DNA of 64,000 bases from Metaruminococcus_A sp050943475 (lineage in GTDB: Bacteria > Bacillota > Clostridia > Oscillospirales > Ruminococcaceae), in assembly GCA_050943475.1 (NCBI GenBank), contig JBMNPF010000002.1, forward strand, positions 62,001 through 126,000, in the 5' to 3' direction. Below are positions 39,801 to 49,293 of this stretch, one piece after another. The stretch's first letter is position 1. Each line of letters starts with the position of its first letter. Made by a program: the position numbers and the translations under genes. The notes below the pieces were generated by a model. That model searched no databases and was not told the DNA's origin. It saw only the letters and a program-made list of their open reading frames with translations.

Positions 39801-42800
39801 AGCAGTTTGTCCATTTGCATGTGCACACCGAATACAGCCTGCTCGACGGCGCCTGCCGTATCAATCAGTTAGTTGACCGGGTGGCGGAACTCGGACAACC
39901 GGCCATTGCCATTACCGATCATGGCTGTATGTATGGGGTTGTGGAATTTTATAAAGCCTGTAAGGAAAAGGGGATTAAGCCAATCATCGGCTGTGAGGTG
40001 TACGTTGCGCCGCGCAGCCGTTTTGATAAAGAAGCGCAGTATGACCAAAAGCCGTACCATTTGGTGTTGCTGTGTAAGAACGACGTGGGCTATCAGAATC
40101 TGATCCGCATGGTTTCCGCCGGCTACATCGAAGGCTTTTACAACAAGCCGCGTATTGACCGAAGCTTGTTAAAGGAACATCATGAAGGGTTAATTGCGCT
40201 TTCCGCCTGTCTTGCGGGGGAAATTCCGCGTGCATTGACGGCGAACGATTTGGAAAAAGCGTATGAAACCGCCCGGTTTTATAAAGAACTGTTCGGCCCG
40301 GATTATTATATTGAATTACAGAACCATGGTATAGCGGAACAAAAACGCATATTGCCGGGGTTGGTTCAGCTGGCGAGAGAGCTTGATATCCCGCTGGTTG
40401 CCACCAACGATGCGCACTATATCCGCAAAGAGGATGCGCGGATGCAGAGTGTACTCACCAGCATTCAGCTTAACCAGGTGGTGGGAAGCGAGAAGTCGCT
40501 GGAATTTGCGACCGACGAATTCTATATCAAATCCGCCGATGAAATGGACGAGTTGTTTGGCGTTTATGAAGGAGCGCTGGAAAATACCGTCCGCATTGCG
40601 GAACAATGTGCGTTTGACTTTGAGTTCGGTGTAACCAAACTGCCGCAGTTCACTACGCCGGACGGCTCGGACAACACCGAATTTTTCATCAACCTCTGCC
40701 AAAAGGGACTGACGGAGCGGTATGGCGACCGGGTAACCGATGAAATACGGGAACGGTTGGAGTATGAAATTGGCGTCATCACCCAAATGGGATATGTGGA
40801 CTATTTCCTGATTGTTTATGATTTTATCCACTTTGCCAAGTCCCGCGGGATTCCGGTAGGGCCAGGGCGCGGTTCCGGCGCCGGCAGCCTCTGCGCTTAC
40901 TGCATTGGCATTACCGGCATTGATCCCATGCGTTACCAGCTCCTGTTTGAACGGTTCCTCAACCCGGAGCGAGTGAGCATGCCGGACTTTGATATCGACT
41001 TCTGCTATGAACGGCGGCAGGAAGTCATTGATTACGTCATTCGCAAATACGGGCAGGATCATGTGGCGCAAATCATTACCTTCGGAACAATGGCGGCGCG
41101 TGCTGCAATCCGCGATGTGGGCCGGGCGCTCGGCGTTTCCTACCAGACGGTAGACCGTGTAGCGAAGATGATCCCCAATGTGCTGCATATGACAATCCGG
41201 GGTGCTTTGGAGGAGTCCCGTCAGCTGCGGCAGGAATGTGAAAACGACGAAGGCGTTCGCCATCTCGTCGAAATGGCAATGCAGCTTGAAGGGATGCCAC
41301 GGCACGCTTCAACCCACGCCGCCGGTGTGGTGATTACCCGTGATCCGGCGGATACCTACGTTCCATTGCAGAAAAACGATGAATCCATTGTCACTCAGTA
41401 CACCATGACGATATTGGAAGAACTGGGCTTGCTGAAGATGGACTTTCTCGGCCTGCGCAACCTTACCGTCATCAGCGACTGTGAAAAAGAAATTCAGAAA
41501 ACGCACCCGGATTTTTCAGCGGCAGATATTCCGATTGACGACCCGGATGTTTACCGGATGCTTTCACAGGGGCTGACCAGCGGCGTGTTTCAGCTGGAAT
41601 CCGCCGGGATGCGGCAGACGCTGATTCAGCTCCGGCCAGAATCCATTGAAGATATCATTGCGGTGACCTCACTGTACCGTCCGGGACCGGCCAAGTCCAT
41701 TCCGGATTATATTGCAAACCGGCACGATCCGTCGCGGGTGCGGTACAAGCATCCGTTGCTTAAGCCGATTCTGGAAGTCACCTACGGCTGCATTGTCTAC
41801 CAGGAGCAGGTGATGCAGATCTGTCGCGTACTGGCAGGATATTCCTATGGACAGGCAGACCTTGTGCGCCGTGCCATGGCCAAAAAGAAGCATGACGTTA
41901 TGGAAAAGGAACGCGAGTATTTTCTTTACGGCAAAAAGGCGCCGGACGGAATGACGGAGTGCATCGGGGCGGTTGCCAATGGTGTGGATGAACAGACGGC
42001 AATTTCTATTTTTGATGAAATGTCCTCGTTTGCATCCTATGCCTTTAACAAATCTCACGCGGCGGCATACGCTTTTGTGGCATATCAGACCGCTTATTTA
42101 AAATGCCATTATCCCAAAGAATATATGGCGGCTCTCCTGACCAGTGTGCTGATGGATTCTGGAAAAATTCTGGAGTACTTTGATGAATGTACCCGGCTGG
42201 GAATCAAGCTGCTTCCTCCGGACATCAATGAAAGTTATCTGCGGTTTACCGTGAGCGGGGAGCATATTCGCTTTGGGCTGCTGGCCATTAAAAACATTGG
42301 GCGCGGACTCATTCAGAACATTGTAAAAGAGCGGGAAGAACACGGGAAATTCCGTTCGCTTTACGATTTTTGTGACCGGATGCAGGGAAGGGAGCTCAAC
42401 AAGCGCGCAGTGGAAAGTCTCATAAAATGCGGGGCGTTCGATCATTTGGGGAGCACCCGGAGGGCAATGCTCACCTGCTATGAAAAACTTATCGATTTTG
42501 TGGACAACAATCGGCGCAACAACATTGAAGGACAGTTTAACCTGTTTGGACAGTCGGCGCAGACAGCCGATGTTTTTGAAATTCCTGTGATGTCGGAATA
42601 CCCGCTCTCGCAGCTTTTGGCAATGGAAAAGGAGATGTCCGGCATTTACCTAAGCGGTCATCCGCTGACCGCCTACAACGACTTTGCCAAGCACCAGCAC
42701 TGCCATTCAATTTTGGATTTAATCGAAGGGACCGAGGAGATTCCGCCCCGTTATCCGGATAAAACCAAAGTGCGTGTGCTTGGAATGGTACAGCACGTAA

Positions 42801-43282
42801 AAACAATTCGTACAAAATCCAGCAATCAAATGATGTCCTTTGTGCAGCTTGAGGGAACCAATGGAACCATAGAGGTGATTGTATTTCCAAAGGTGTATGA
42901 CCAATATGCCCCGGTCGTCACGGTGGGACGCACCCTGCTGGTAGACGGGGAAATCAGCATCAAGGAAGATGAGGGCTGCAAGATTCTTTGCAGTGAAGTG
43001 CGCGAGGTCACCGATGAGGTGCTGCGCAACCCGGATGCAATGCACCCTATAAAAGAGCAGGTTCTGTATTTAAAATTTCAGGATCCGTCCGACCCAAATC
43101 TTGTTCCGGTCCTCAATGAATTGCGTGCCGCACCGGGAAAAGCAGTGGTAAAAATTTACTTTGTCAAAACCGGAAAGCTGACCTATGCGCCGGGCAGACT
43201 GGCCGTAACTCCAACTGAGGAATTGCTTGGATTTTTAAGAGGGGTGCTCGGAGAAGCTGCGGTCAGTATAAAAGAAAAGTAG
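39797..43282 (+). CDS. dnaE: DNA polymerase III alpha subunit DnaE
   Basis: 1161 residues. PHP domain at the start (HLHVHTEYSLLDGACRI, ITDHG), polymerase core with the catalytic aspartates in PDFDIDF and GRGSGAGSL, the helix-hairpin-helix region, and a C-terminal OB fold (KVRVLGMVQHVKTI). In organisms that also have PolC, DnaE usually extends RNA primers before handing over. The length is typical of the DnaE1 form. ATG overlaps the whiA stop. The dnaE-pfkA order is common in Firmicutes. Confidence 0.97.
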   Translation: MKQFVHLHVHTEYSLLDGACRINQLVDRVAELGQPAIAITDHGCMYGVVEFYKACKEKGIKPIIGCEVYVAPRSRFDKEAQYDQKPYHLVLLCKNDVGYQNLIRMVSAGYIEGFYNKPRIDRSLLKEHHEGLIALSACLAGEIPRALTANDLEKAYETARFYKELFGPDYYIELQNHGIAEQKRILPGLVQLARELDIPLVATNDAHYIRKEDARMQSVLTSIQLNQVVGSEKSLEFATDEFYIKSADEMDELFGVYEGALENTVRIAEQCAFDFEFGVTKLPQFTTPDGSDNTEFFINLCQKGLTERYGDRVTDEIRERLEYEIGVITQMGYVDYFLIVYDFIHFAKSRGIPVGPGRGSGAGSLCAYCIGITGIDPMRYQLLFERFLNPERVSMPDFDIDFCYERRQEVIDYVIRKYGQDHVAQIITFGTMAARAAIRDVGRALGVSYQTVDRVAKMIPNVLHMTIRGALEESRQLRQECENDEGVRHLVEMAMQLEGMPRHASTHAAGVVITRDPADTYVPLQKNDESIVTQYTMTILEELGLLKMDFLGLRNLTVISDCEKEIQKTHPDFSAADIPIDDPDVYRMLSQGLTSGVFQLESAGMRQTLIQLRPESIEDIIAVTSLYRPGPAKSIPDYIANRHDPSRVRYKHPLLKPILEVTYGCIVYQEQVMQICRVLAGYSYGQADLVRRAMAKKKHDVMEKEREYFLYGKKAPDGMTECIGAVANGVDEQTAISIFDEMSSFASYAFNKSHAAAYAFVAYQTAYLKCHYPKEYMAALLTSVLMDSGKILEYFDECTRLGIKLLPPDINESYLRFTVSGEHIRFGLLAIKNIGRGLIQNIVKEREEHGKFRSLYDFCDRMQGRELNKRAVESLIKCGAFDHLGSTRRAMLTCYEKLIDFVDNNRRNNIEGQFNLFGQSAQTADVFEIPVMSEYPLSQLLAMEKEMSGIYLSGHPLTAYNDFAKHQHCHSILDLIEGTEEIPPRYPDKTKVRVLGMVQHVKTIRTKSSNQMMSFVQLEGTNGTIEVIVFPKVYDQYAPVVTVGRTLLVDGEISIKEDEGCKILCSEVREVTDEVLRNPDAMHPIKEQVLYLKFQDPSDPNLVPVLNELRAAPGKAVVKIYFVKTGKLTYAPGRLAVTPTEELLGFLRGVLGEAAVSIKEK

Positions 43283-43308
43283 ATTTGTGAAAAGTTTCGC
43301 AAAATCGG

Positions 43309-43336
43309 TTGACACCCATTGTTATTTGAGTAAAAT
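43309..43336 (+). promoter_or_regulatory. Sigma-A promoter for pfkA
   Basis: TTGACA (43309-43314), 16-base spacer, TAAAAT (43331-43336), 84 bases before the pfkA ATG. Confidence 0.78.
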
Positions 43337-43419
43337 ATAAGGTAGGGAAATTTGGTTTCCTTATTTGTATGGAGATTACCAGCCGTAATGGCTTGAATAA
43401 ACTGTGGAGGAATTGGCTT

Positions 43420-44382
43420 ATGGAGAGAACGATTGGCGTATTGACCAGCGGTGGTGACGCTCCTGGCATGAACGCGGCTATCCGTGCTGTTGTCAGAGCC
43501 GGAATCAAAAAAGGGTTTCGTATGGTTGGCATCCGCCGTGGATACAACGGTTTAATTAACGGGGATATTTTTGAAATGGACATGCGTAGCGTGTCTGATA
43601 TTCTACAGCGCGGCGGTACCGTGCTGTACACAGCTCGTTGTGACGATTTCCGTTATGAGGAGGGCCTCCAGAAAGCCAAAAAAACCTGTGAAGAGAACGG
43701 CATTGAGGGGATTGTCGTTATCGGTGGGGATGGTTCGTTCCGCGGCGCGGCGGATCTTTCGGCGCGCGGCATTAAATGCGTTGGCCTGCCGGGAACTATT
43801 GATAATGACATCCAGTGCTCGGAGTACACCATCGGTTACGATACCGCAATGAACACCGCAATGGAAATGGTGGATAAGATTCGTGATACGGCAGAATCCC
43901 ACTATCGTTGCAGCGTTGTTGAGGTCATGGGACGTCATGCCGGCTATATTGCGGTTAACTGCGGCATTGCCTGCGGTGCAACCTGCATTCTGGTTCCGGA
44001 GATGCCGTATACCATTGAGTCCATTGTGGAAAAAATTAAAGTAACCCAGAAAATTGGTAAACATCACTTTATCATTCTGGTGGCAGAGGGAATTGGCAAC
44101 GTCAACGAGCTTGCCAAAGAGATTGAGCGCCTGACCGGTGTTGAGTCCCGTGCAACGGTTCTCGGCCACGTACAGCGCGGCGGTTCTCCGACGGTACGAG
44201 ATCGTGTACTGGCAAGCCAGATGGGTTATTATGCGGTTGAACTCTTGGAAAAGGGTATTGGCAACCGTGTGGTTGGTATGCAGAAAAATCAGGTGGTTGA
44301 TTTTGATATTCAGGAAGCACTGCGTATGAAAAAGCCTTTTGAAGCGAACCTGTACCAGATTGCGCATGACATTTCGTTCTAA
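43420..44382 (+). CDS. pfkA: ATP-dependent 6-phosphofructokinase PfkA
   Basis: 320 residues; makes fructose-1,6-bisphosphate in glycolysis. Motifs: LTSGGDAPGMNAAIR with GG at 11-12, IGGDGSFRGA (ATP site, Gly residues indicating ATP rather than pyrophosphate), the catalytic PGTIDNDI, MGRHAGYIA and LGHVQRGGSPT. ATG 43420 is 8 bases after GGAGG; an upstream frame extension to 43369 falls in the leader. No pyk gene follows, unlike many relatives; a terminator ends the unit. Confidence 0.97.
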   Translation: MERTIGVLTSGGDAPGMNAAIRAVVRAGIKKGFRMVGIRRGYNGLINGDIFEMDMRSVSDILQRGGTVLYTARCDDFRYEEGLQKAKKTCEENGIEGIVVIGGDGSFRGAADLSARGIKCVGLPGTIDNDIQCSEYTIGYDTAMNTAMEMVDKIRDTAESHYRCSVVEVMGRHAGYIAVNCGIACGATCILVPEMPYTIESIVEKIKVTQKIGKHHFIILVAEGIGNVNELAKEIERLTGVESRATVLGHVQRGGSPTVRDRVLASQMGYYAVELLEKGIGNRVVGMQKNQVVDFDIQEALRMKKPFEANLYQIAHDISF

Positions 44383-44399
44383 AACTATATAATGTAGTG

Positions 44400-44440
44400 A
44401 AGCGGTCTTCGGCTATAACTGTCGAAGGCCGTTTATAATT
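44400..44440 (+). terminator. Probable terminator after pfkA
   Basis: 44400-44411 pairs with 44423-44434 over 12 positions, two of them G-U, with an 11-base loop, followed by ATAATTTT. Confidence 0.7.
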
Positions 44441-44471
44441 TTGACGTTTTCTGGAAATACTGAAAAGGATA

Positions 44472-44480
44472 TGTTATAAT
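44472..44480 (+). promoter_or_regulatory. Extended -10 promoter for yfmF/yfmH
   Basis: TGTTATAAT gives an extended -10 (TG at 44472-44473, TATAAT at 44475-44480). The -35 is weak (TGGAAA 17 bases upstream). The leader to the start codon at 44628 is about 140 bases. Confidence 0.6.
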
Positions 44481-44486
44481 GTCTTT

Positions 44487-44600
44487 CAGAAACTTTCTGT
44501 TGAATTTTCAGCGCTGTTATCATCGGCAGTGGTACTGCGGTTCATATGGAACAACTGCCTGATAATGGGTGCTGATTCCGGGACAGCAAACAGATAATGC
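44487..44600 (+). promoter_or_regulatory. Structured 5' leader of yfmF
   Basis: Three stems can be drawn by hand: CAGAA/TTCTG near 44487-44499; TTATCA plus GGCAGT (44517-44530) with ACTGCCTGATAA (44554-44565), enclosing GTTC/GAAC (44540-44552); and TGCTG (44570-44574) with CAGCA (44584-44588). No known riboswitch class was recognised. Confidence 0.4.
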
Positions 44601-44627
44601 CAAAGAATATGGAGGTAGTCACAGCTT

Positions 44628-45899
44628 ATGTCAGTGACAGTGAAACGCATTGCAATCGGCGAGGGAATAAACCTGACATCCATACAGGATGCGCGGTTTA
44701 AAACCAACCGCCTTTCCTTTCAGCTTATTGTACCGCTTGACCGGGAGAACGCTTCGGCCAATGCCATGATCCCTTTCTTAATGCGGAAAGGGTACCGCGG
44801 ATGTATGGACTATACCGAGCTCAATCAAAAGCTCAGCCAGTTGTATGGCGCTGGACTTTTTACCGATGTGCTTAAAGTCGGTGATTTTCAGCTTCTCAAT
44901 GTAGCGATTTCTGCAATCGATGACTCGTTTGCTTTGGACAAAGAGGAGGTTGCCGCAAAAGCGGCGGATATCCTTTGCCGCCTAGTGCTGGACCCGGCCT
45001 TTTTGCAGGACGGTTTTGACCTAGCGCAGTTTGATTTGGAAAAGCAGGCGCTCGTCGATGCGATTGAAGCGGAAATCAACGAAAAAACAAGTTATGCCGT
45101 ACAGCGTGCAATCGCCAATATGTGTGCGGATGAGCCTTACGGCATCCATAAGTACGGCAATGTGGATTCGGTGAAAAAGCTCACGCTTGAAGATGTCATT
45201 TCTGCTTACCGCAAAGTAATGAAACATGCGCGGATTGAAATTTATTTTGTTGGCTGTGGCGATGCATCCGGCATTGTCGAACAGCTTAAACGGGATTTTG
45301 CCGGGTTAGAGCGTACGCCAGTTGAGTCTGCTGATTCCATCAAGGTATTGAAAGCCGGCAGCGTGAATACCGTGGAAGAACATTATGCAGTGGCTCAGGC
45401 CAAACTGGTTATGGGGTTCCGTGCGGGTGCAGAAACACCGGAGCAGATGGAACATGCCCGGTTGATGGCTTTGCTGTATGGTGGAACGCCGCGTTCCAAG
45501 TTGTTTTTAAATGTGCGTGAAAAGCTGAGCCTTTGCTACTATTGTTCAGCGCAGTTGGAACGCAATAAGGGAATTATGCTGGTCAACAGTGGCGTTGAGT
45601 TTGACAATGTGGGAAAGGCAAAAGAAGAAATTTTGCGTCAGCTCGACGAAGTAAAAAAAGGAGCTTTTTCTGACGAAGAGCTTGAAGAAACCAAGTTAAT
45701 GATTGTGGATTCCCTTAAAACGGTAAATGATTCGGCTTCTTCTATGGAAATGTGGTATTTGAGCCACCTGTTCCTGCATTCGGAGATATCCCCTGAACAA
45801 GAAGCGGAACGCCTTTGCCGGATTACGCGGGAAGAGGTAATTGCGGCTGCAAACCGCGTAACGATGGATACCATTTATATTCTGGAAGGGGAGGAGTGA
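44628..45899 (+). CDS. yfmF: M16-family peptidase homologue YfmF (EF-P modification-associated, non-catalytic)
   Basis: 423 residues of the M16 fold (two related halves), but the zinc motif HXXEH is missing in the N-terminal half; the corresponding segment reads FLMRKGYRGCMDYTEL. The C-terminal half has the R/Y pair region (LSLCYYCSAQ). In Bacillus the pair YmfF/YmfH is tied to 5-aminopentanol modification of elongation factor P. GGAGG lies 11 bases before ATG 44628. It is most likely the inactive partner of the next gene. Confidence 0.88.
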   Translation: MSVTVKRIAIGEGINLTSIQDARFKTNRLSFQLIVPLDRENASANAMIPFLMRKGYRGCMDYTELNQKLSQLYGAGLFTDVLKVGDFQLLNVAISAIDDSFALDKEEVAAKAADILCRLVLDPAFLQDGFDLAQFDLEKQALVDAIEAEINEKTSYAVQRAIANMCADEPYGIHKYGNVDSVKKLTLEDVISAYRKVMKHARIEIYFVGCGDASGIVEQLKRDFAGLERTPVESADSIKVLKAGSVNTVEEHYAVAQAKLVMGFRAGAETPEQMEHARLMALLYGGTPRSKLFLNVREKLSLCYYCSAQLERNKGIMLVNSGVEFDNVGKAKEEILRQLDEVKKGAFSDEELEETKLMIVDSLKTVNDSASSMEMWYLSHLFLHSEISPEQEAERLCRITREEVIAAANRVTMDTIYILEGEE

Positions 45900-45903
45900 G
45901 CCG

Positions 45904-47184
45904 ATGATTCAGGAAATTACCAACGGACGTTTAAAAGAAAGCTACTATAAAGTGGAGCATTCCAGCGGGCTGACAGTATTGCTTTACCCAATGCCAGGCT
46001 TTTCATCCGCTTATGCCCTTTTCGGAACTCGTTATGGTTCTATTGACACCACCTTCCGATCCAACGATAAAGAAGAGTTTATTACTGTGCCGGAAGGGGT
46101 TGCGCATTTTCTTGAACACAAGCTCTTTGAAAGTGAAGACGGTGTGGACGCTTTTGAGCTGTTCGCCAAAACCGGCGCTTCGGCAAATGCGTTCACTTCC
46201 TTTGACCGTACCTGCTATGAATTCACATGTACTGATCATTTTGAGGAATCGCTGGAAGTACTGCTGAATTTTGTGCAGTCTCCGTATTTTACCGAAAAAA
46301 CGGTGCAGAAGGAACAAGGTATTATTGGACAGGAAATCCGGATGCTGCAGGATCGTCCCGGCTGGCGGGTGCTGTTTAACCTGCTCAATGCACTTTATCA
46401 AAATCATCCGGTCAAGGTGGATATTGGCGGTACGGTAGAAAGCATTGCAAAAATTGACGCGGATTTGCTTTACCGTTGTTATCACACCTTTTATCACCCA
46501 AACAATATGGTTTTGGCGGTGGCCGGCAATTTTGATTACAAAAAAGCGCTTGAAATTGTAAATCGATGCATCAAACAAGGGGATGCCTCCATTCAGGCGG
46601 ATTCCAGGATGCCGGACGAACCGGCGGAAGTAGCGCAGAAAAAAATTACCGATACTCTTGAAGTAGCAGTGCCGTTGTTCAACATTGGATATAAAGAACA
46701 GCCGCTCGAGGGTATGGAACAGGTGCGCGCGTTGGCAGAGCTTGAAGTGCTCATTGAAATTATTACCGGCGAAGCAAGCCGTTTTTACCGGGAAGCTTAT
46801 GACGCGAATCTTATCAATTCCACCTTTTCTTCGGAACTGTTCACCGGCCCGAATTATTTTGCAGTGCTGTTTGACGGGGAGTCCCGTGATCCGGACGGCG
46901 TTTACAGCAAACTCAACGAGGCGATTACGGCGTTCCGCAAAAACGGCATTCTCCCAGAGGAATTCGAGACGGCAAAGAAAGCGGTTTATGGGCGCTATGT
47001 TCGCGGTTTTAATAATGTGGAAAGCGTATCCAATTCCCTAATTACAGCGCATTTCCAAGGGGTTGGCCTTTACGATGTCATTGAAACGGTGGCAGCGGTC
47101 ACCTTTGATGATGTAGCCAAAAGGCTGGAGCGTTCGCTCAACACGGAATATTCGGCCATTTCGGTCATCAACCCCGTACAGTAA
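45904..47184 (+). CDS. yfmH: M16-family zinc peptidase YfmH (EF-P modification-associated)
   Basis: 426 residues. The inverted zinc motif HFLEH (68-72) is intact, with GIIGQEIRMLQD about 70 residues on supplying the third ligand. The C-terminal half carries the substrate-closing region. Four bases separate it from yfmF, and the catalytic/non-catalytic pairing suggests a heterodimer. ATG 45904 comes directly after the yfmF stop, with GGGGAGGAG upstream. The physiological substrate is not known. Confidence 0.9.
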   Translation: MIQEITNGRLKESYYKVEHSSGLTVLLYPMPGFSSAYALFGTRYGSIDTTFRSNDKEEFITVPEGVAHFLEHKLFESEDGVDAFELFAKTGASANAFTSFDRTCYEFTCTDHFEESLEVLLNFVQSPYFTEKTVQKEQGIIGQEIRMLQDRPGWRVLFNLLNALYQNHPVKVDIGGTVESIAKIDADLLYRCYHTFYHPNNMVLAVAGNFDYKKALEIVNRCIKQGDASIQADSRMPDEPAEVAQKKITDTLEVAVPLFNIGYKEQPLEGMEQVRALAELEVLIEIITGEASRFYREAYDANLINSTFSSELFTGPNYFAVLFDGESRDPDGVYSKLNEAITAFRKNGILPEEFETAKKAVYGRYVRGFNNVESVSNSLITAHFQGVGLYDVIETVAAVTFDDVAKRLERSLNTEYSAISVINPVQ

Positions 47185-47199
47185 AAGGAGAGGACATCA

Positions 47200-48294
47200 A
47201 TGGATATTCGTAATGTGACATTTCCCGGGCTTGGGATTGATCTGAATATCAATCCAGTTGCCTTTCAAATTGGTTCATTCCAAATTCGGTGGTATGCCCT
47301 GATCATTGCGTTTGGGTTTATACTGGCGGCTGTTTACTGTTTTCGTCGGGCGAAAAAGTTTGGCGTGGACATCGACCGCCTAACCGACATTGTACTGGGG
47401 GGGCTGATTGGCGGCATCATTGGCGCACGGCTGTATTACGTTCTGTTTAAGCTGGATTATTATACGGCAAATCCGCTGGACATTTTTAAAATCTGGGAAG
47501 GCGGTCTTGCCATTTACGGGGGGCTGATCGGTGCGATTTTAGTAGGCTGGTTGGTTGCACATTGGCGGAAAATGCGTTTTGCACCGGTTCTGGACTTGGC
47601 TTCTCTCGGCTTTTTGATCGGACAGGGCATTGGCCGTTGGGGTAATTTTGTCAATGTAGAGGCTTTTGGCTGCAACACCGACCTGCCCTGGGGCATGTCC
47701 GGCACGACTGTGACCCAGTATTTGACAAAACAGGCTTCCGAACTCAGCCAGTACGGGATCGCCGTGGATCCCTCCATGCCGGTTCATCCCACCTTTTTCT
47801 ATGAATCTTTGTGGTGTATCATTGGATTTGTGCTGCTGCATTTTTATTCCAAGCATCGTAAATTTGACGGCGAAGTTTTCCTCATGTATTCTGCCTGGTA
47901 TGGGCTTGGCCGCTTCTTTATTGAAGGCCTCCGTACCGACAGCCTGATGATGGGACAGATCCGTATTTCGCAGCTTTTGGCTGGGTTAATTGTGGTGGCT
48001 TCGGTTATTGCTTGGCTGGTGATGCGCAGCAAAATCAAGCGCTTTCCAGAAGCGTCCTATGCGGCTCTCTATGTGAACACCGAAGAAGCACAGGATGTAC
48101 TGGCAAACGGTTATCATCCGGAAAAAAAGAAGCATGCAGAGGCAATTCCGGTTGATATAGACGAAGATGATCTCGACGGCAGTGAAGGGGACCAAGAATT
48201 GGAGCCGCTTACGGATAAAGACGAGAGTGCACCGCAAGAACAGGAAGCGGTGGAAAAGAACGAGTTTGAGGACGAGGAGAAAAAGGAGGACTAA
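47200..48294 (+). CDS. lgt: Prolipoprotein diacylglyceryl transferase Lgt with acidic C-terminal tail
   Basis: Transfers diacylglycerol from phosphatidylglycerol to the lipobox cysteine of lipoproteins such as the germination lipoprotein at 32378. Seven membrane segments; key motifs WEGGLAIYGGLIG, the Lgt signature GQGIGRWGNFVNVEAFG with its arginine, and HPTFFYES. The family length is 260-300; here 364, because the last 75 residues form an acidic, probably disordered cytosolic tail (about a third Asp/Glu). AAAGGAGAGG precedes ATG 47200. Confidence 0.96.
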   Translation: MDIRNVTFPGLGIDLNINPVAFQIGSFQIRWYALIIAFGFILAAVYCFRRAKKFGVDIDRLTDIVLGGLIGGIIGARLYYVLFKLDYYTANPLDIFKIWEGGLAIYGGLIGAILVGWLVAHWRKMRFAPVLDLASLGFLIGQGIGRWGNFVNVEAFGCNTDLPWGMSGTTVTQYLTKQASELSQYGIAVDPSMPVHPTFFYESLWCIIGFVLLHFYSKHRKFDGEVFLMYSAWYGLGRFFIEGLRTDSLMMGQIRISQLLAGLIVVASVIAWLVMRSKIKRFPEASYAALYVNTEEAQDVLANGYHPEKKKHAEAIPVDIDEDDLDGSEGDQELEPLTDKDESAPQEQEAVEKNEFEDEEKKED

Positions 48295-48297
48295 ACA

Positions 48298-49149
48298 ATG
48301 GCACAGATTATTGACGGCAAGGCAATTTCCATGCAAATAAAAGAGGGCCTGAAGGCAGAGGTTGCGGCACTGAAACAAAGGGGCGTTCAGCCGGGGCTTG
48401 CGGTTGTTATTGTTGGCGACGACCCGGCTTCCCGCGTTTACGTCAATTTAAAAAAACGTGACTGTGAAGAGCTGGGCATTCTTTCTCGTGAATATGCAAT
48501 GCCAAAAGAAACCAGCGAGCAGGAACTGCTGGAACTGATTGATAAGCTCAACCATGACGACGCTATCAATGGCATTCTGGTACAGCTTCCGGTTCCGGAA
48601 CAGATTGATGAAAACAAAATTATTGCAGCTATTTCTCCGCGCAAGGATGTGGATGCGTTCCATGCGGAGAATGTCGGCAAAATTATGATTGGTTCCTACA
48701 GTTTCCTGCCGTGTACTCCGGCGGGATGTATGGAGCTGATTGCTTCAACCGGTGTTGAGATTGCCGGAAAAAATTGTGTGGTTGTCGGGCGGAGCAACAT
48801 TGTCGGCAAGCCAATGGCGATGCTGCTGTTACATAACAACGGTACTGTGACGATTGCGCACTCCAAAACCAAGAATCTCGCTGAGGTTTGCCGTAATGCA
48901 GATATTCTGGTGGCAGCAGTCGGCCGGCCGAAACTCATCACAGGAGATATGATCAAGCCAGGTGCGGTGGTTATCGACGTTGGAACCACAAAAATGGAAA
49001 ACGGCAAGCTCTGCGGGGACGTTGATTTTGAAGCGGCCAGCAAGGTGGCTGGTTATATTACACCGGTTCCGGGCGGTGTTGGGCCGATGACCCGCGTCAT
49101 TCTAATGAAAAATACCGTAACAGCGGCAAAAATCCAGAATAACCTGTAA
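48298..49149 (+). CDS. folD: Bifunctional methylenetetrahydrofolate dehydrogenase/cyclohydrolase FolD
   Basis: 283 residues; interconverts 5,10-methylene-, methenyl- and 10-formyl-tetrahydrofolate, feeding purine and formyl-Met synthesis. Motifs: YVNLKKRDCEELG with the catalytic lysine, LVQLPVPEQI, VVGRSNIVGKPMA (NADP site) and PVPGGVGPMT. AAAGGAGGA lies before ATG 48298, 3 bases after the lgt stop. Last gene of the yfmF operon; the rpsB promoter follows 8 bases later. Confidence 0.97.
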   Translation: MAQIIDGKAISMQIKEGLKAEVAALKQRGVQPGLAVVIVGDDPASRVYVNLKKRDCEELGILSREYAMPKETSEQELLELIDKLNHDDAINGILVQLPVPEQIDENKIIAAISPRKDVDAFHAENVGKIMIGSYSFLPCTPAGCMELIASTGVEIAGKNCVVVGRSNIVGKPMAMLLLHNNGTVTIAHSKTKNLAEVCRNADILVAAVGRPKLITGDMIKPGAVVIDVGTTKMENGKLCGDVDFEAASKVAGYITPVPGGVGPMTRVILMKNTVTAAKIQNNL

Positions 49150-49156
49150 AAAGCCC

Positions 49157-49185
49157 TTGATTTTTGCTTTCTGGTGTGCTAAAAT
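49157..49185 (+). promoter_or_regulatory. Sigma-A promoter for rpsB
   Basis: TTGATT (49157-49162), 17-base spacer, TAAAAT (49180-49185). The leader of about 100 bases (49192-49293) is GC-rich with possible stems, as in autoregulated ribosomal protein leaders, but I could not assign a known class. Confidence 0.75.
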
Positions 49186-49293
49186 ATTTCAGTATTACGC
49201 ACGCAGTGGTTGCACGACCCGGTGCCGGAAATGTTCGGCCGTTGTGTTTGAAGCTGCGGAGGGTTACAAAAAACCAAAATGGAGGTAATGGAA

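Noticed and set aside
40316..41305. 329-residue minus-strand frame inside dnaE
   Set aside because: Antisense shadow of the conserved polymerase core; no independent coding evidence.
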